This document shows, piece after piece, positions 25,348 through 33,448 of a DNA stretch of 64,000 nucleotides. Source of the DNA: Pseudomonas moorei (lineage in GTDB: Bacteria; Pseudomonadota; Gammaproteobacteria; Pseudomonadales; Pseudomonadaceae); assembly GCF_008801475.1 (NCBI RefSeq), contig NZ_VZPP01000015.1:86601-150600 (forward strand), read 5' to 3'. The notes under the pieces are model-generated. The model made no database searches and was not told the origin of the DNA. It saw nothing but the letters and a program-made list of their open reading frames with translations. Both the position numbers and the translations under genes were made by a program. The first letter of the stretch is position 1. Every line of letters starts with the position of its first letter.

Positions 25348-26162
25348 CAACGGGGCTCCTTGGTGGTGGTTTCGGCCTGCCAGCTCGGCGGACGTTTTTG
25401 CAGAAAGGCGCGCAGGCCTTCCTGGCCTTCAGGGCTGACGCGGATGCGGGCGATGGCGTTCTCGGTGTAGCGGCGCAGCGCCGGGTTCAGCGAGCCGTCG
25501 CCGACTTCACGCAACAGATCCTTGCTGGCACGCATGGCGGCGGGGCTGTTGAGCAACAGGTTGTCGATCCACTGTTCGACCTTTTGCTCCAACTCGGCCA
25601 ACGGATAGCTCTCCGACAACAAACCGAGTTCCCGCGCCCGTTGCCCGCCGAAGCGTTCAGCGGTCAGGGCATAACGTCGGGTGGCACGTTCGCCGATGGC
25701 TTGCACCACGAACGGGCTGATCACTGCCGGTGCCAGGCCAATGCGGACTTCTGACAGGCAGAATTGCGCGTCATCGGCACCGATGGCCATGTCGCAGCAA
25801 CTGATTAGGCCCAGGGCGCCACCAAAGGCCGCGCCTTGCACCACCGCCAGGGTCGGCACTTTCAGTTTGGCGAGGTTGTACATCAACTCCGCCAGTTCCC
25901 GGGCGTCGTCGAGGTTGGTGTGGTAATCGAGTTCGGCCGATTGCTGCATCCAGGCCAGGTCGGCACCGGCGCTGAAATGTTTGCCGCGGCCACGCACCAG
26001 CAGAAAACGCAGGCTGGCATCGCTCGAAACCTTGTCCAGCGCCAGGATCAATTCGCGGATCATCTGCGCGTTGAAGGCGTTGTTCTTTTCTTCGCGGCTG
26101 AGCCACAGGGTGGCGAAACCCCGAGGGTCGGTCAGCAATTCGAGGGTGGTGAAGTCGCTCAT
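25347..26162 (-). CDS. liuC: Methylglutaconyl-CoA hydratase
   Basis: A 271-residue crotonase-fold enzyme. The oxyanion-hole blocks are RGRGKHFSAGADLAWM near residue 57 and VVQGAAFGGALGLISCCDMA near residue 110. The following LSEVRIGLAPAVISPFV carries the catalytic acid. It hydrates 3-methylglutaconyl-CoA to HMG-CoA. GGAG precedes the ATG. It overlaps liuD by one base and follows liuB after a REP pair, in the order usual for Pseudomonas liu operons. Confidence 0.88.
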   Translation of the reverse strand: MSDFTTLELLTDPRGFATLWLSREEKNNAFNAQMIRELILALDKVSSDASLRFLLVRGRGKHFSAGADLAWMQQSAELDYHTNLDDARELAELMYNLAKLKVPTLAVVQGAAFGGALGLISCCDMAIGADDAQFCLSEVRIGLAPAVISPFVVQAIGERATRRYALTAERFGGQRARELGLLSESYPLAELEQKVEQWIDNLLLNSPAAMRASKDLLREVGDGSLNPALRRYTENAIARIRVSPEGQEGLRAFLQKRPPSWQAETTTKEPR

Positions 26163-26181
26163 TTTTTATTCTCCACGGCAC

Positions 26182-26283
26182 TTGTAGGAGCGAGCCCGCT
26201 CGCGATGGACTAAAGGGCAGCGCGTTTATCCAGAAAGCACGCGTTATCGTTAACGTCCATCGCGAGCCAGCTCGCTCCTACAG
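26182..26283. repeat. REP pair inside the liu operon
   Basis: Inverted REP copies (TGTAGGAGCGAGCCCGCTCG ... GCGAGCCAGCTCGCTCCTAC) fill the gap between liuB and liuC. Such elements within operons can trim or stabilise mRNA segments. Confidence 0.85.
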
Positions 26284-26290
26284 GATCGGA

Positions 26291-27898
26291 TTACATCCGG
26301 AACACGCCGAAGCGGCTCGGTTCGATTGGCGCGTTCAATGACGCGGACAAGGCCAGGCCCAGGACATCGCGGGTCTGCGCCGGGTCGATGACGCCGTCGT
26401 CCCACAGCCGTGCGCTGGAATAATAGGGGTGGCCCTGTTCTTCGTACTGGTCGAGGATCGGTTGCTTGATCTCGGCTTCCTGCTCGGCGCTGAAACCCTG
26501 GCCACTGCGCTCGGCTTGTTCACGCTTGACCTGCACCAGAACACCAGCCGCCTGCTCGGCACCCATCACGCCGATGCGCGCATTCGGCCACATCCACAGG
26601 AAGCGCGGATCATAGGCCCGACCGCACATCCCGTAGTTACCGGCACCGAAGCTGCCGCCGATGATCACCGTGAATTTCGGCACTTTGGCGCACGCCACGG
26701 CGGTCACCAGTTTTGCGCCGTGCTTGGCGATACCGCCGGCTTCGTATTTCTGCCCGACCATGAAGCCGGTGATGTTTTGCAGGAACAACAACGGGATGCC
26801 GCGCTGGCACGCCAGCTCGATGAAGTGCGCACCTTTTTGCGCGGCTTCGGCGAAGAGGATGCCGTTGTTGGCGAGGATCGCGATCGGGTAACCGTGCAGG
26901 TGGGCGAAACCGCACACCAGTGTGGTCCCGAACAGCGCCTTGAATTCGTCGAACACCGAACCGTCCACCAAACGGGCAATCACTTCGCGCACGTCGAACG
27001 GTTGCTTGGCATCGGCCGAGACCACGCCGTACAACTCGTCGCTGCTGTAGAGCGGGGCGATGGGTGTGCGTTGCTGAACCTCGCCTTGTTTGCGCCAGTT
27101 GAGGTTGGCGATGCTGCGGCGGGCCAGGGCCAGGGCGTGTTCGTCGCTTTCGGCGTAATGGTCGGCGACCCCGGAAATCTTGCAGTGCACATCGGCCCCG
27201 CCCAGGTCTTCGGCGCTGACCACTTCACCGGTCGCGGCTTTCACCAGCGGTGGGCCGGCGAGGAAGATCGTCGCTTGCTCACGGACCATGATCGCTTCAT
27301 CAGCCATCGCCGGCACGTACGCGCCGCCTGCGGTGCAGGAACCCATGACCACGGCAATCTGTGGAATGCCCATGGCGCTCATGTTGGCCTGGTTGAAGAA
27401 GATCCGTCCGAAGTGCTCGCGATCCGGGAAGACTTCATCCTGACGCGGCAGGTTGGCGCCGCCGGAGTCCACCAGGTAGATGCACGGCAAGCGATTCTGC
27501 TGGGCGATGGTCTGGGCGCGCAGGTGCTTTTTCACGGTCAGCGGGTAGTACGAGCCACCTTTCACCGTGGCATCGTTGGCGACGATCATGCATTCGACGC
27601 CTTCTACGCGACCGATCCCGGCGATCACCCCGGCGGCGGGAACGTCTTCGCCATAGACCTCGTAGGCGGCCAATTGGCTGATTTCGAGAAACGGCGAGCC
27701 CGGATCGAGCAGTCGGTTGATGCGCTCACGGGGCAGCAGTTTGCCCCGCGAGGTGTGGCGTTCTTGCGCTTTCGGGCCGCCACCTTGCGCCACTTGGGCG
27801 AGCAGGGTGTGCAGGGCGTCGACCTGTTTGAGCATCGCCGCGCTATTGGCGGCGAATTCCGCCGAACGGGGGTTGAGCTGGGTATGCAGGATAGCCAT
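26291..27898 (-). CDS. liuB: Methylcrotonyl-CoA carboxylase beta (carboxyltransferase) subunit
   Basis: A 535-residue carboxyltransferase subunit. It has the crotonase-like CoA site (GGANLPRQDEVFPDR, MGSCTAGGAYVPAMAD) and the C-terminal carboxybiotin site (NITGFMVGQKYEAGGIAKHGAK, GGSFGAGNYGMCGRAYDPRF). The sequence is the methylcrotonyl rather than the propionyl type, consistent with its operon. The start is the ATG at 27896-27898 with GGAG ahead. It is separated from liuA by 12 bases. Confidence 0.92.
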   Translation of the reverse strand: MAILHTQLNPRSAEFAANSAAMLKQVDALHTLLAQVAQGGGPKAQERHTSRGKLLPRERINRLLDPGSPFLEISQLAAYEVYGEDVPAAGVIAGIGRVEGVECMIVANDATVKGGSYYPLTVKKHLRAQTIAQQNRLPCIYLVDSGGANLPRQDEVFPDREHFGRIFFNQANMSAMGIPQIAVVMGSCTAGGAYVPAMADEAIMVREQATIFLAGPPLVKAATGEVVSAEDLGGADVHCKISGVADHYAESDEHALALARRSIANLNWRKQGEVQQRTPIAPLYSSDELYGVVSADAKQPFDVREVIARLVDGSVFDEFKALFGTTLVCGFAHLHGYPIAILANNGILFAEAAQKGAHFIELACQRGIPLLFLQNITGFMVGQKYEAGGIAKHGAKLVTAVACAKVPKFTVIIGGSFGAGNYGMCGRAYDPRFLWMWPNARIGVMGAEQAAGVLVQVKREQAERSGQGFSAEQEAEIKQPILDQYEEQGHPYYSSARLWDDGVIDPAQTRDVLGLALSASLNAPIEPSRFGVFRM

Positions 27899-27910
27899 GG
27901 ACAACTCCGT

Positions 27911-29074
27911 TTAGCGGGTTTCGTTGAACAGTTCGCGGCCGATGAGCATGCGACGGATCTCACTGGTGCCGGCGCCGATTTCGTACAGCTTGGCGTCACG
28001 CAGCAGACGACCGGCCGGGAATTCGTTGATGTAGCCGTTGCCGCCGAGGATCTGGATCGCATCGAGGGCCATTTGCGTGGCGCGCTCGGCGCTGTAGAGG
28101 ATCACGCCAGCAGCGTCCTTGCGCGTGGTTTCGCCGCGCTCGCAAGCCTGGGCCACGGCGTACAGGTAGGCGCGGCTGGCGTTGAGTTGGGTGTACATGT
28201 CGGCGACTTTGCCCTGGATCAACTGGAATTCGCCGATGCTTTGGCCGAACTGCTTGCGGTCGTGGATGTACGGCACGATCAGGTCCATGCAGGCCTGCAT
28301 GATCCCGGTCGGGCCACCCGAGAGCACGACGCGCTCGTAGTCGAGGCCGCTCATCAGCACTTTCACGCCGCCGTTGAGCACGCCGAGGATGTTTTCTTCC
28401 GGCACTTCGACGTCATCGAAAAACAGTTCGCAGGTGTTCGAACCGCGCATGCCGAGCTTGTCGAATTTGTTGCTGCGGCTGAAGCCTTTCCAGTCGCGCT
28501 CGACAATGAAGGCGGTAATGCCGTGGGGGCCCTTTTCCAGGTCGGTCTTGGCGTAGATCACGTAGGTGTTGGCGTCCGGACCGTTGGTGATCCAGGTCTT
28601 GCTGCCATTGAGCACGTAGTGATCGCCACGCTTGTCGGCGCGCAGCTTCATCGAAACCACGTCGGAGCCGGCGTTCGGTTCGCTCATGGCCAGGGCGCCG
28701 ATGTGCTCGCCGCTGATCAGTTTCGGCAGGTATTTGGATTTCTGCTCGTGGTTGCCATTGCGGTTGATCTGATTGACGCAGAGGTTGGAGTGCGCGCCAT
28801 AGGACAGTGCAACCGAAGCCGAACCACGGCTGATTTCTTCCATGGCCACCACGTGGGCCAGGTAACCCAGGCCTGCGCCGCCGTACTCTTCCGGCACCGT
28901 GATGCCCAGCAGGCCCATGTCGCCGAATTTGCGCCACAGGTCGGCGGGGAACAGGTTGTCGATGTCGATCTGAGCGGCGCGCGGGGCGATCTCTTTGGCG
29001 ACGAAGGACTGAACCTGATCGCGCAGCATGTCGATGGTTTCACCGAGGGCAAAATTCAGGGATGGGTAGCTCAT
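27911..29074 (-). CDS. liuA: Isovaleryl-CoA dehydrogenase
   Basis: A 387-residue flavin acyl-CoA dehydrogenase. It has the N-terminal helical domain, middle AMSEPNAGSDVVSMKL and KTWITNGPDANTYVIYAKTD blocks, and the C-terminal QILGGNGYINEFPAGRLLRD and YEIGAGTSEIRRMLIGREL. It oxidises isovaleryl-CoA to 3-methylcrotonyl-CoA and passes electrons to ETF. It heads the liuABCD operon. AAGGTGA precedes the ATG. Two LiuR-type palindromes lie 55-115 bases upstream. Confidence 0.92.
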   Translation of the reverse strand: MSYPSLNFALGETIDMLRDQVQSFVAKEIAPRAAQIDIDNLFPADLWRKFGDMGLLGITVPEEYGGAGLGYLAHVVAMEEISRGSASVALSYGAHSNLCVNQINRNGNHEQKSKYLPKLISGEHIGALAMSEPNAGSDVVSMKLRADKRGDHYVLNGSKTWITNGPDANTYVIYAKTDLEKGPHGITAFIVERDWKGFSRSNKFDKLGMRGSNTCELFFDDVEVPEENILGVLNGGVKVLMSGLDYERVVLSGGPTGIMQACMDLIVPYIHDRKQFGQSIGEFQLIQGKVADMYTQLNASRAYLYAVAQACERGETTRKDAAGVILYSAERATQMALDAIQILGGNGYINEFPAGRLLRDAKLYEIGAGTSEIRRMLIGRELFNETR

Positions 29075-29129
29075 GGGTCACCTTTTGGCTTTTTTGTCGG
29101 GTGGGGAGGGCCGTGATTCAGCTCTCACC

Positions 29130-29188
29130 TTTACGTTAACGTAAGCCTGTGACGAATGGCTGTCAATCACCCTTTACGTTAACGTCAA
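29130..29188 (-). promoter_or_regulatory. Two LiuR operators upstream of liuA
   Basis: TTTACGTTAACGTAAG (29130-29145) and TTTACGTTAACGTCAA (29173-29188) are near-perfect palindromes around GTTAAC with centres 43 bases apart. They match each other and the site upstream of liuR, and have the form known for LiuR, the MerR-type regulator of leucine catabolism. Confidence 0.85.
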
Positions 29189-29246
29189 CTTGAGCGAGAG
29201 TAGAGCCAGTTCAAGATAGAACGCGGACCCGAGTTGCAGGAGCAAT

Positions 29247-29368
29247 CTGTGGCGAGGGGGCTTGCCCCCGTTGAGTGCGTAGCACTCCGAAGATCTTCGG
29301 TGTACCGGAGATTTTGAGGCTGCTGCGTAGCCTGACGGGGGCAAGCCCCTTCGCCACATCGCTCCCAA
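29247..29368. repeat. REP-like pair (GGGGGCTTGCCCCC type)
   Basis: Inverted copies of TGTGGCGAGGGGGCTTGCCC flank a spacer with further short symmetry, between the liu operators and the acyl-CoA synthetase gene. It is a different REP class from the GAGC(C/T)(T/C)GCTCGC elements elsewhere. Confidence 0.75.
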
Positions 29369-29411
29369 AGACACCGCGATTAGCCCATCAATAAAGACAA
29401 TAGGGGTCGTC

Positions 29412-31109
29412 ATGGATCAACCCAGTGCACATCCGCAGCGCAGCTACACCCGCGGTTCTCAGGACAAAGCCTTGCTGGCGATGACCATCGGCCAGGCGTT
29501 CGACAACACCGTCGCGCAGCACCCGGACGGGGAGGCGCTGGTCGTGCGCCATCAACAGCTGCGTTACACCTGGCGGCAACTGGCGGCGGCGGCGGACCTG
29601 CACGCCAGAGCCCTGCTGGCGCTGGGCCTGCAGACCGGTGACCGTCTGGGGATCTGGGCACCGAATTGCGCTCAGTGGTGCATCAGTCAGATCGCCAGCG
29701 CGAAGATCGGCGTGATCCTGGTCAACATCAACCCCGCCTACCGCAGCTCCGAACTGGAATACGTGTTGAAGCAATCCGGCTGCCAATGGCTGGTCTGTGC
29801 CGGGGCCTTCAAGTCCTCCAACTACCACGCCATGCTGCAAGGGCTGGTGCCGGAACTGGCGGAGCAATCCATCGGCAAGCTGCAGAGCGAACGCCTGCCG
29901 GCATTGCGCGGTGTCATCAGCCTCGATGCACAGCCACCCGTCGGTTTCCTGCCCTGGTCACAGCTGAGCGATCTGGCAGCCAGCGTGTCGCTCGAGCAAC
30001 TGCACCAGCGCCAGAACAGCCTGCATTTCGATCAGGCGGTGAACATCCAGTACACCTCCGGCACCACCGGGTTTCCCAAAGGCGCGACCCTGAGCCACTA
30101 CAACATTCTCAACAACGGTTACATGGTCGGTGAAAGCCTTGGCCTGACCGCCGCAGATCGCCTGGTGATTCCGGTACCGCTCTATCACTGCTTTGGCATG
30201 GTCATGGGCAATCTGGGTTGCATCACCCATGGCAGCACCATGATTTACCCCAATGACGCCTTCGATCCGCTGCTGACCCTGAGCACCGTCGCAGAAGAAA
30301 AAGCCACCGCGCTGTACGGTGTGCCGACCATGTTCATCGCCATGCTCGATCAGCCTCAACGTACCGAATTCGACCTGTCGAGCTTGCGCACCGGGATCAT
30401 GGCGGGTGCGACTTGCCCGATCGAGGTGATGCGACGGGTTATCAGTGAAATGCACATGAGCGAAGTGCAAATTGCCTACGGCATGACGGAAACCAGTCCG
30501 GTGTCCTTGCAGACCGGGCCGTCAGATGACCTGGAATTGCGCGTAACGACCGTCGGCCGCACCCAGCCGCAACTGGAAAGCAAAATCATTGATGAGGCCG
30601 GCAACCTGGTGCCGCGCGGCACGATCGGTGAACTGTGCACCCGCGGCTACAGCGTGATGCTCGGCTACTGGAACAACCCCGAAGGCACTGCGGAAGCGAT
30701 CGACCAGGCGGGCTGGATGCATACCGGGGACCTGGCGAGCATGAATGACGAGGGTTACGTGTGCATTGCCGGGCGCAACAAGGACATGATCATCCGTGGC
30801 GGCGAGAACATTTACCCACGGGAGCTGGAAGAGTTCTTCTTCACTCACCCGGACGTGGCCGACGTGCAAGTGATCGGGATTCCTTGCTCGCGTTATGGTG
30901 AGGAGATTGTCGCCTGGATCAAGTTCCACCCCGGCCACAGCGCGACCGAACAGGAACTGCAAGCCTGGTGCAAGGAGCGCATCGCGCACTTCAAGACACC
31001 GCGTTACTTCAAGTTCGTCGAGGAGTTTCCGATGACGGTGACCGGCAAGATCCAGAAATTCCGGATGCGCGAGATCAGTGTCGAGGAGTTGCGTAGCAAG
31101 CAGGGCTGA
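29412..31109 (+). CDS. AMP-binding acyl-CoA synthetase
   Basis: A 565-residue member of the ANL superfamily. The P-loop-like YTSGTTGFPKGATLSH lies near residue 215, followed by IAYGMTETSPV and the hinge and C-terminal block GWMHTGDLASMNDEGYV, GRNKDMIIRGGENIYPRELE and the catalytic lysine in TVTGKIQKFRMRE. It activates a carboxylic acid to its CoA thioester. The neighbourhood suggests isovalerate, another branched or medium-chain acid, or acetoacetate formed by the lyase, but the substrate cannot be read from the sequence. It is divergent from liuA. A REP pair lies between it and the LiuR sites, so shared LiuR control is uncertain. Confidence 0.85.
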   Translation: MDQPSAHPQRSYTRGSQDKALLAMTIGQAFDNTVAQHPDGEALVVRHQQLRYTWRQLAAAADLHARALLALGLQTGDRLGIWAPNCAQWCISQIASAKIGVILVNINPAYRSSELEYVLKQSGCQWLVCAGAFKSSNYHAMLQGLVPELAEQSIGKLQSERLPALRGVISLDAQPPVGFLPWSQLSDLAASVSLEQLHQRQNSLHFDQAVNIQYTSGTTGFPKGATLSHYNILNNGYMVGESLGLTAADRLVIPVPLYHCFGMVMGNLGCITHGSTMIYPNDAFDPLLTLSTVAEEKATALYGVPTMFIAMLDQPQRTEFDLSSLRTGIMAGATCPIEVMRRVISEMHMSEVQIAYGMTETSPVSLQTGPSDDLELRVTTVGRTQPQLESKIIDEAGNLVPRGTIGELCTRGYSVMLGYWNNPEGTAEAIDQAGWMHTGDLASMNDEGYVCIAGRNKDMIIRGGENIYPRELEEFFFTHPDVADVQVIGIPCSRYGEEIVAWIKFHPGHSATEQELQAWCKERIAHFKTPRYFKFVEEFPMTVTGKIQKFRMREISVEELRSKQG

Positions 31110-31119
31110 ACAGGCCTTC

Positions 31120-31234
31120 TGTAGGAGCGAGCCCGCTCGCGAAGGACGTCAACGATAACGCGTGCAGTCTGGATCAACGCGGTGCCTTTGAGTTCTTCGT
31201 CGGAACGCCGCCCGGAGCAGGCTCGCTCCTACAA
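31120..31234. repeat. REP pair
   Basis: TGTAGGAGCGAGCCCGCTCG and, in inverse, GAGCAGGCTCGCTCCTACA flank a spacer, directly after the acyl-CoA synthetase stop and convergent with the CrcY-type RNA. Confidence 0.8.
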
Positions 31235-31267
31235 GGGGCGGCGGTGCAAATACCGAATGCCAGACAG

Positions 31268-31648
31268 CACAAAGGGGAGCCGAAGCTCCCCTTTAATTTT
31301 TCGTTTCGCGTGCTCTTTTTTTATTATTGAGGGGCGGTCTGTTGTTGTTTTTGGTGACCGTGACCCTTTACCGCTGTTTTTTGTCGATCCCCATCCGGGA
31401 TCAAGAGCAAACGTATTTTTTTGAGCGCTGATCTACTTTTTCGCTGAGCGATCCAACCAGTTCGGGAGCTACCTGAAGGTAGTTTTATTGTTCTCTGCCC
31501 GGTTGCGGGTAACTCCGAAAAGCACCCTGAAAAGCACATCTTCTCCAAAAAAATCTGTTAGCTGCGTCTCTGCCGTGTTGTTTTTGTTATGTCAGAGTCG
31601 TTACGTCTTGTTTTTATTGGGTATGCCGCTTTTTTTATTCTTGTTATG
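31268..31648 (-). ncRNA. crcY: CrcY-type small RNA (Hfq/Crc sequestering)
   Basis: An AT-rich, gene-free segment of about 380 nt on the minus strand contains several A-rich CA motifs of the Hfq/Crc-binding kind: AACAAGAATAAAAAAAG, AATAAAAACAAGA, ATAACAAAAACAACA, AGAACAATAAAAC and AAAAACAACAACAG. It ends in a UUCG-capped hairpin (AGGGGAGC TTCG GCTCCCCT). A sigma-54 promoter and a CbrB-type upstream site precede it. These are the features of CrcZ/CrcY RNAs, which titrate Hfq and so relieve catabolite repression. The position beside the HMG-CoA lyase gene recalls crcY next to mvaB in P. putida (from memory). Confidence 0.83.
31270..31301. terminator. Terminator with UUCG loop
   Basis: AAAGGGGAGC CGAA GCTCCCCTTT on the plus strand, followed by TAATTTTT. 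On the minus strand the loop is cTTCGg, which favours the CrcY-type RNA as the native product. It may serve both converging transcripts. Confidence 0.75.
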
Positions 31649-31657
31649 CCATAGAGA

Positions 31658-31674
31658 TAGCAGGTGTCGTGCCA
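31658..31674 (-). promoter_or_regulatory. Sigma-54 promoter of the CrcY-type RNA
   Basis: On the minus strand TGGCACGACACCTGCTA has GG (-24) and GC (-12) at the exact 10-base spacing of sigma-54 promoters. Predicted start about 31647-31648. Confidence 0.85.
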
Positions 31675-31755
31675 ACTTTTAAAAATCCTTTTAAATCAAC
31701 AACTTAAAAAATCTAAGGTTTTTTCCCTCAGGCAAACCCTGACAATTTGTTTCCG

Positions 31756-31796
31756 TGTTACTCGCTTTTACCCCACGTTCTGACACAGCGGTAACA
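31756..31796 (-). promoter_or_regulatory. Candidate CbrB upstream activating site
   Basis: TGTTAC (31756-31761) and GTAACA (31791-31796) form an inverted repeat 109-149 bases upstream of the predicted RNA start. TGTTAC/GTAACA arms are typical of CbrB sites at CrcZ/CrcY promoters. Confidence 0.65.
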
Positions 31797-31815
31797 CCCG
31801 GACACAACCGCGCCC

Positions 31816-32715
31816 TCACTGAGCGCTGCGCGCCTTGGCCACGCGTGAACCGGTAGGCCGCCCCAGCACAGTGCAGATTTGCTGGCCGGCCAGGATCAGG
31901 GCGTCCAGGTCGATGCCCGTTTCGATTCCCAGCCCGTGGAGCAGGTAAACCACGTCTTCGGTGGCGACGTTACCGCTGGCGCCCTTGGCATAAGGGCAGC
32001 CACCGAGGCCGGCGATGGAGCTGTCGAATACCGAGATACCTTCCAGCAGGCTGGCGTAGATGTTGGCCATGGCCTGGCCGTAGGTGTCATGGAAATGCCC
32101 GGCCAGTTTTTCCCGTGGCACGACGGCGGAAACCACGTCGAACATCTTGCGGGTGGCGCCTGCGGTGCCGGTGCCGATGGTGTCGCCCAGGGATACCTCG
32201 TAGCAGCCCATGGCGTAGAGCTCGCGGGCGACCCGAGCGACTTGTTCCGGTGCGACGTTACCTTCATAGGGGCAGCCCAGCACACAGGACACGTAACCGC
32301 GCACGGTCACGCCGTGTTGCCTGGCGGCGTCCATGATCGGTACGAAACGCTCCAGGCTTTCGCTGATCGAGCAGTTGATATTGCGCTGGGAAAACGCCTC
32401 GGAGGCCGCGGCAAACACCGCGACTTCCTTGACCCCGGAGGCGAGGGCGTCTTCAAAACCGCGAAGGTTGGGCGCCAGGGCACCGTAGACCACCCCGGGT
32501 TTGCGCTGGATCTGCGCGAAGACATCGGCGGAACCGGCCATCTGCGGCACCCATTTGGGCGAGACGAAACTGCCGACTTCGATATAACCCAGGCCCGCAG
32601 CCGTCAGCGCGTCGACCAGTTGCACCTTGTCGGCAACGCTGATGGGTTGGGCTTCGTTTTGCAGACCGTCGCGCGGGCCGACTTCGACAAGGCGTACGTG
32701 GGTGGGGAGGGACAT
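31816..32715 (-). CDS. liuE: Hydroxymethylglutaryl-CoA lyase
   Basis: A 299-residue HMG-CoA lyase. The N-terminal VRLVEVGPRDGLQNEAQPIS carries the catalytic Arg and metal-binding Asp. Further on are VSCVLGCPYEGNV, the metal-binding histidines in LAGHFHDTYGQAMAN, and the C-terminal signature SIAGLGGCPYAKGASGNVAT with the active-site cysteine. It splits HMG-CoA into acetyl-CoA and acetoacetate, the last leucine-specific step. The start is the ATG at 32713-32715; the ribosome site is weak. It lies downstream of liuR, with a REP pair between, and upstream of the CrcY-type promoter region. Confidence 0.93.
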   Translation of the reverse strand: MSLPTHVRLVEVGPRDGLQNEAQPISVADKVQLVDALTAAGLGYIEVGSFVSPKWVPQMAGSADVFAQIQRKPGVVYGALAPNLRGFEDALASGVKEVAVFAAASEAFSQRNINCSISESLERFVPIMDAARQHGVTVRGYVSCVLGCPYEGNVAPEQVARVARELYAMGCYEVSLGDTIGTGTAGATRKMFDVVSAVVPREKLAGHFHDTYGQAMANIYASLLEGISVFDSSIAGLGGCPYAKGASGNVATEDVVYLLHGLGIETGIDLDALILAGQQICTVLGRPTGSRVAKARSAQ

Positions 32716-32748
32716 GGGGTTCGACCTGTGCTGATTGTTCGGAGAACC

Positions 32749-32850
32749 CTGTAGGAGCGAGCCTGCTCGCGATGGGCTCCCGGGCACCGCGTTTATCCAG
32801 CAAACGCGCGTTATCGTTAACGACCATCGCGAGCAGGCTCGCTCCTACAA
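32749..32850. repeat. REP pair between liuR and liuE
   Basis: TGTAGGAGCGAGCCTGCTCG and its inverse GAGCAGGCTCGCTCCTACA flank about 55 bases. Confidence 0.85.
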
Positions 32851-32861
32851 GGGGGCGGGTT

Positions 32862-33263
32862 TTATTGAATGACTTCCTGGTTTTTGAGGGTCTGCTCCAG
32901 CGCCTGGACGCAACGCTCTTCCGCTGTATCGAGTTCGAGTTTCATCTGCTCGATGTCCAGCAGTTGCTGTTCCAGCTGTTCCCGACGCTCACTGATTTTC
33001 GCCAGCATGCTGTGCAGTTGCTTGGTGTTACCGCTGGAAGGGTCGTAGAGCTCGATCAGCTCGCGGCACTCTGCCAGAGAGAAGCCGATGCGCTTGCCCC
33101 GCAGGATCAGCTTCAGGCTGACCTTGTCGCGGGGGGAATAGATGCGTTCCTGACCGCGCCGTTCGGGGCTGAGCAGGCCTTGCTCTTCATAGAAGCGAAT
33201 GGCCCGGGTGGTGATGTCGAGCTCGCGGGCGAGGTCGGAAATGCTGTAGGTCTGGCTGCTCAT
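32862..33263 (-). CDS. liuR: MerR-family regulator of leucine catabolism
   Basis: A 133-residue MerR-family protein. The N-terminal winged helix is YSISDLARELDITTRAIRFY followed by EEQGLLSPERRGQERIYSPR. A long coiled coil occupies residues about 80-125 (SERREQLEQQLLDIEQMKLE). No metal-binding cysteines are present, as expected for LiuR, which represses the liu genes until branched-chain acyl-CoA intermediates appear. A perfect 16-base palindrome of the same family as those upstream of liuA lies 43 bases before its start. Confidence 0.9.
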   Translation of the reverse strand: MSSQTYSISDLARELDITTRAIRFYEEQGLLSPERRGQERIYSPRDKVSLKLILRGKRIGFSLAECRELIELYDPSSGNTKQLHSMLAKISERREQLEQQLLDIEQMKLELDTAEERCVQALEQTLKNQEVIQ

Positions 33264-33305
33264 GGAAGCGCTCGCAAAAGGTCATGGCGCTAAGCTAATG
33301 TCAGG

Positions 33306-33321
33306 TTGACGTATACGTCAA
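33306..33321 (-). promoter_or_regulatory. LiuR operator at liuR
   Basis: TTGACGTATACGTCAA is a perfect 16-base palindrome sharing TTxACGTxxACGTxAA with the liuA sites. It suggests autoregulation of the liuR-liuE unit. Confidence 0.82.
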
Positions 33322-33353
33322 GGGGCAGGGGTTGACTGCTGTTCTTGCCGGCC

Positions 33354-33427
33354 CCATCGCGAGCAGGCTCGCTCCCACAAAGTATTCGGGTATACACCTC
33401 CTGTGGGAGCGAGCCTGCTCGCGATGA
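33354..33427. repeat. REP pair
   Basis: CATCGCGAGCAGGCTCGCTC and the inverse GGGAGCGAGCCTGCTCGCGA lie between the liuR promoter and the downstream lysR gene. Confidence 0.85.
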
Positions 33428-33448
33428 ACGATAACGCGGTATGACGCC

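Noticed and set aside
26235..26260. GTTAACG words in REP spacers (also near 32812) as extra LiuR operators
   Set aside because: They lack the outer arms of the LiuR palindrome, and related words occur in REP spacers far from liu genes (57459), so they belong to the repeat family.
26429..29116. 895-codon open frame opposite liuB and liuA
   Set aside because: High-GC antisense frame across two well-supported genes. The protein has no motif and simply mirrors their codon pattern.
29369..29411. LiuR site directly in front of the acyl-CoA synthetase
   Set aside because: No ACGTTAACGT-like palindrome is present there. The two sites in the gap lie closer to liuA and are cut off from the synthetase by a REP pair.
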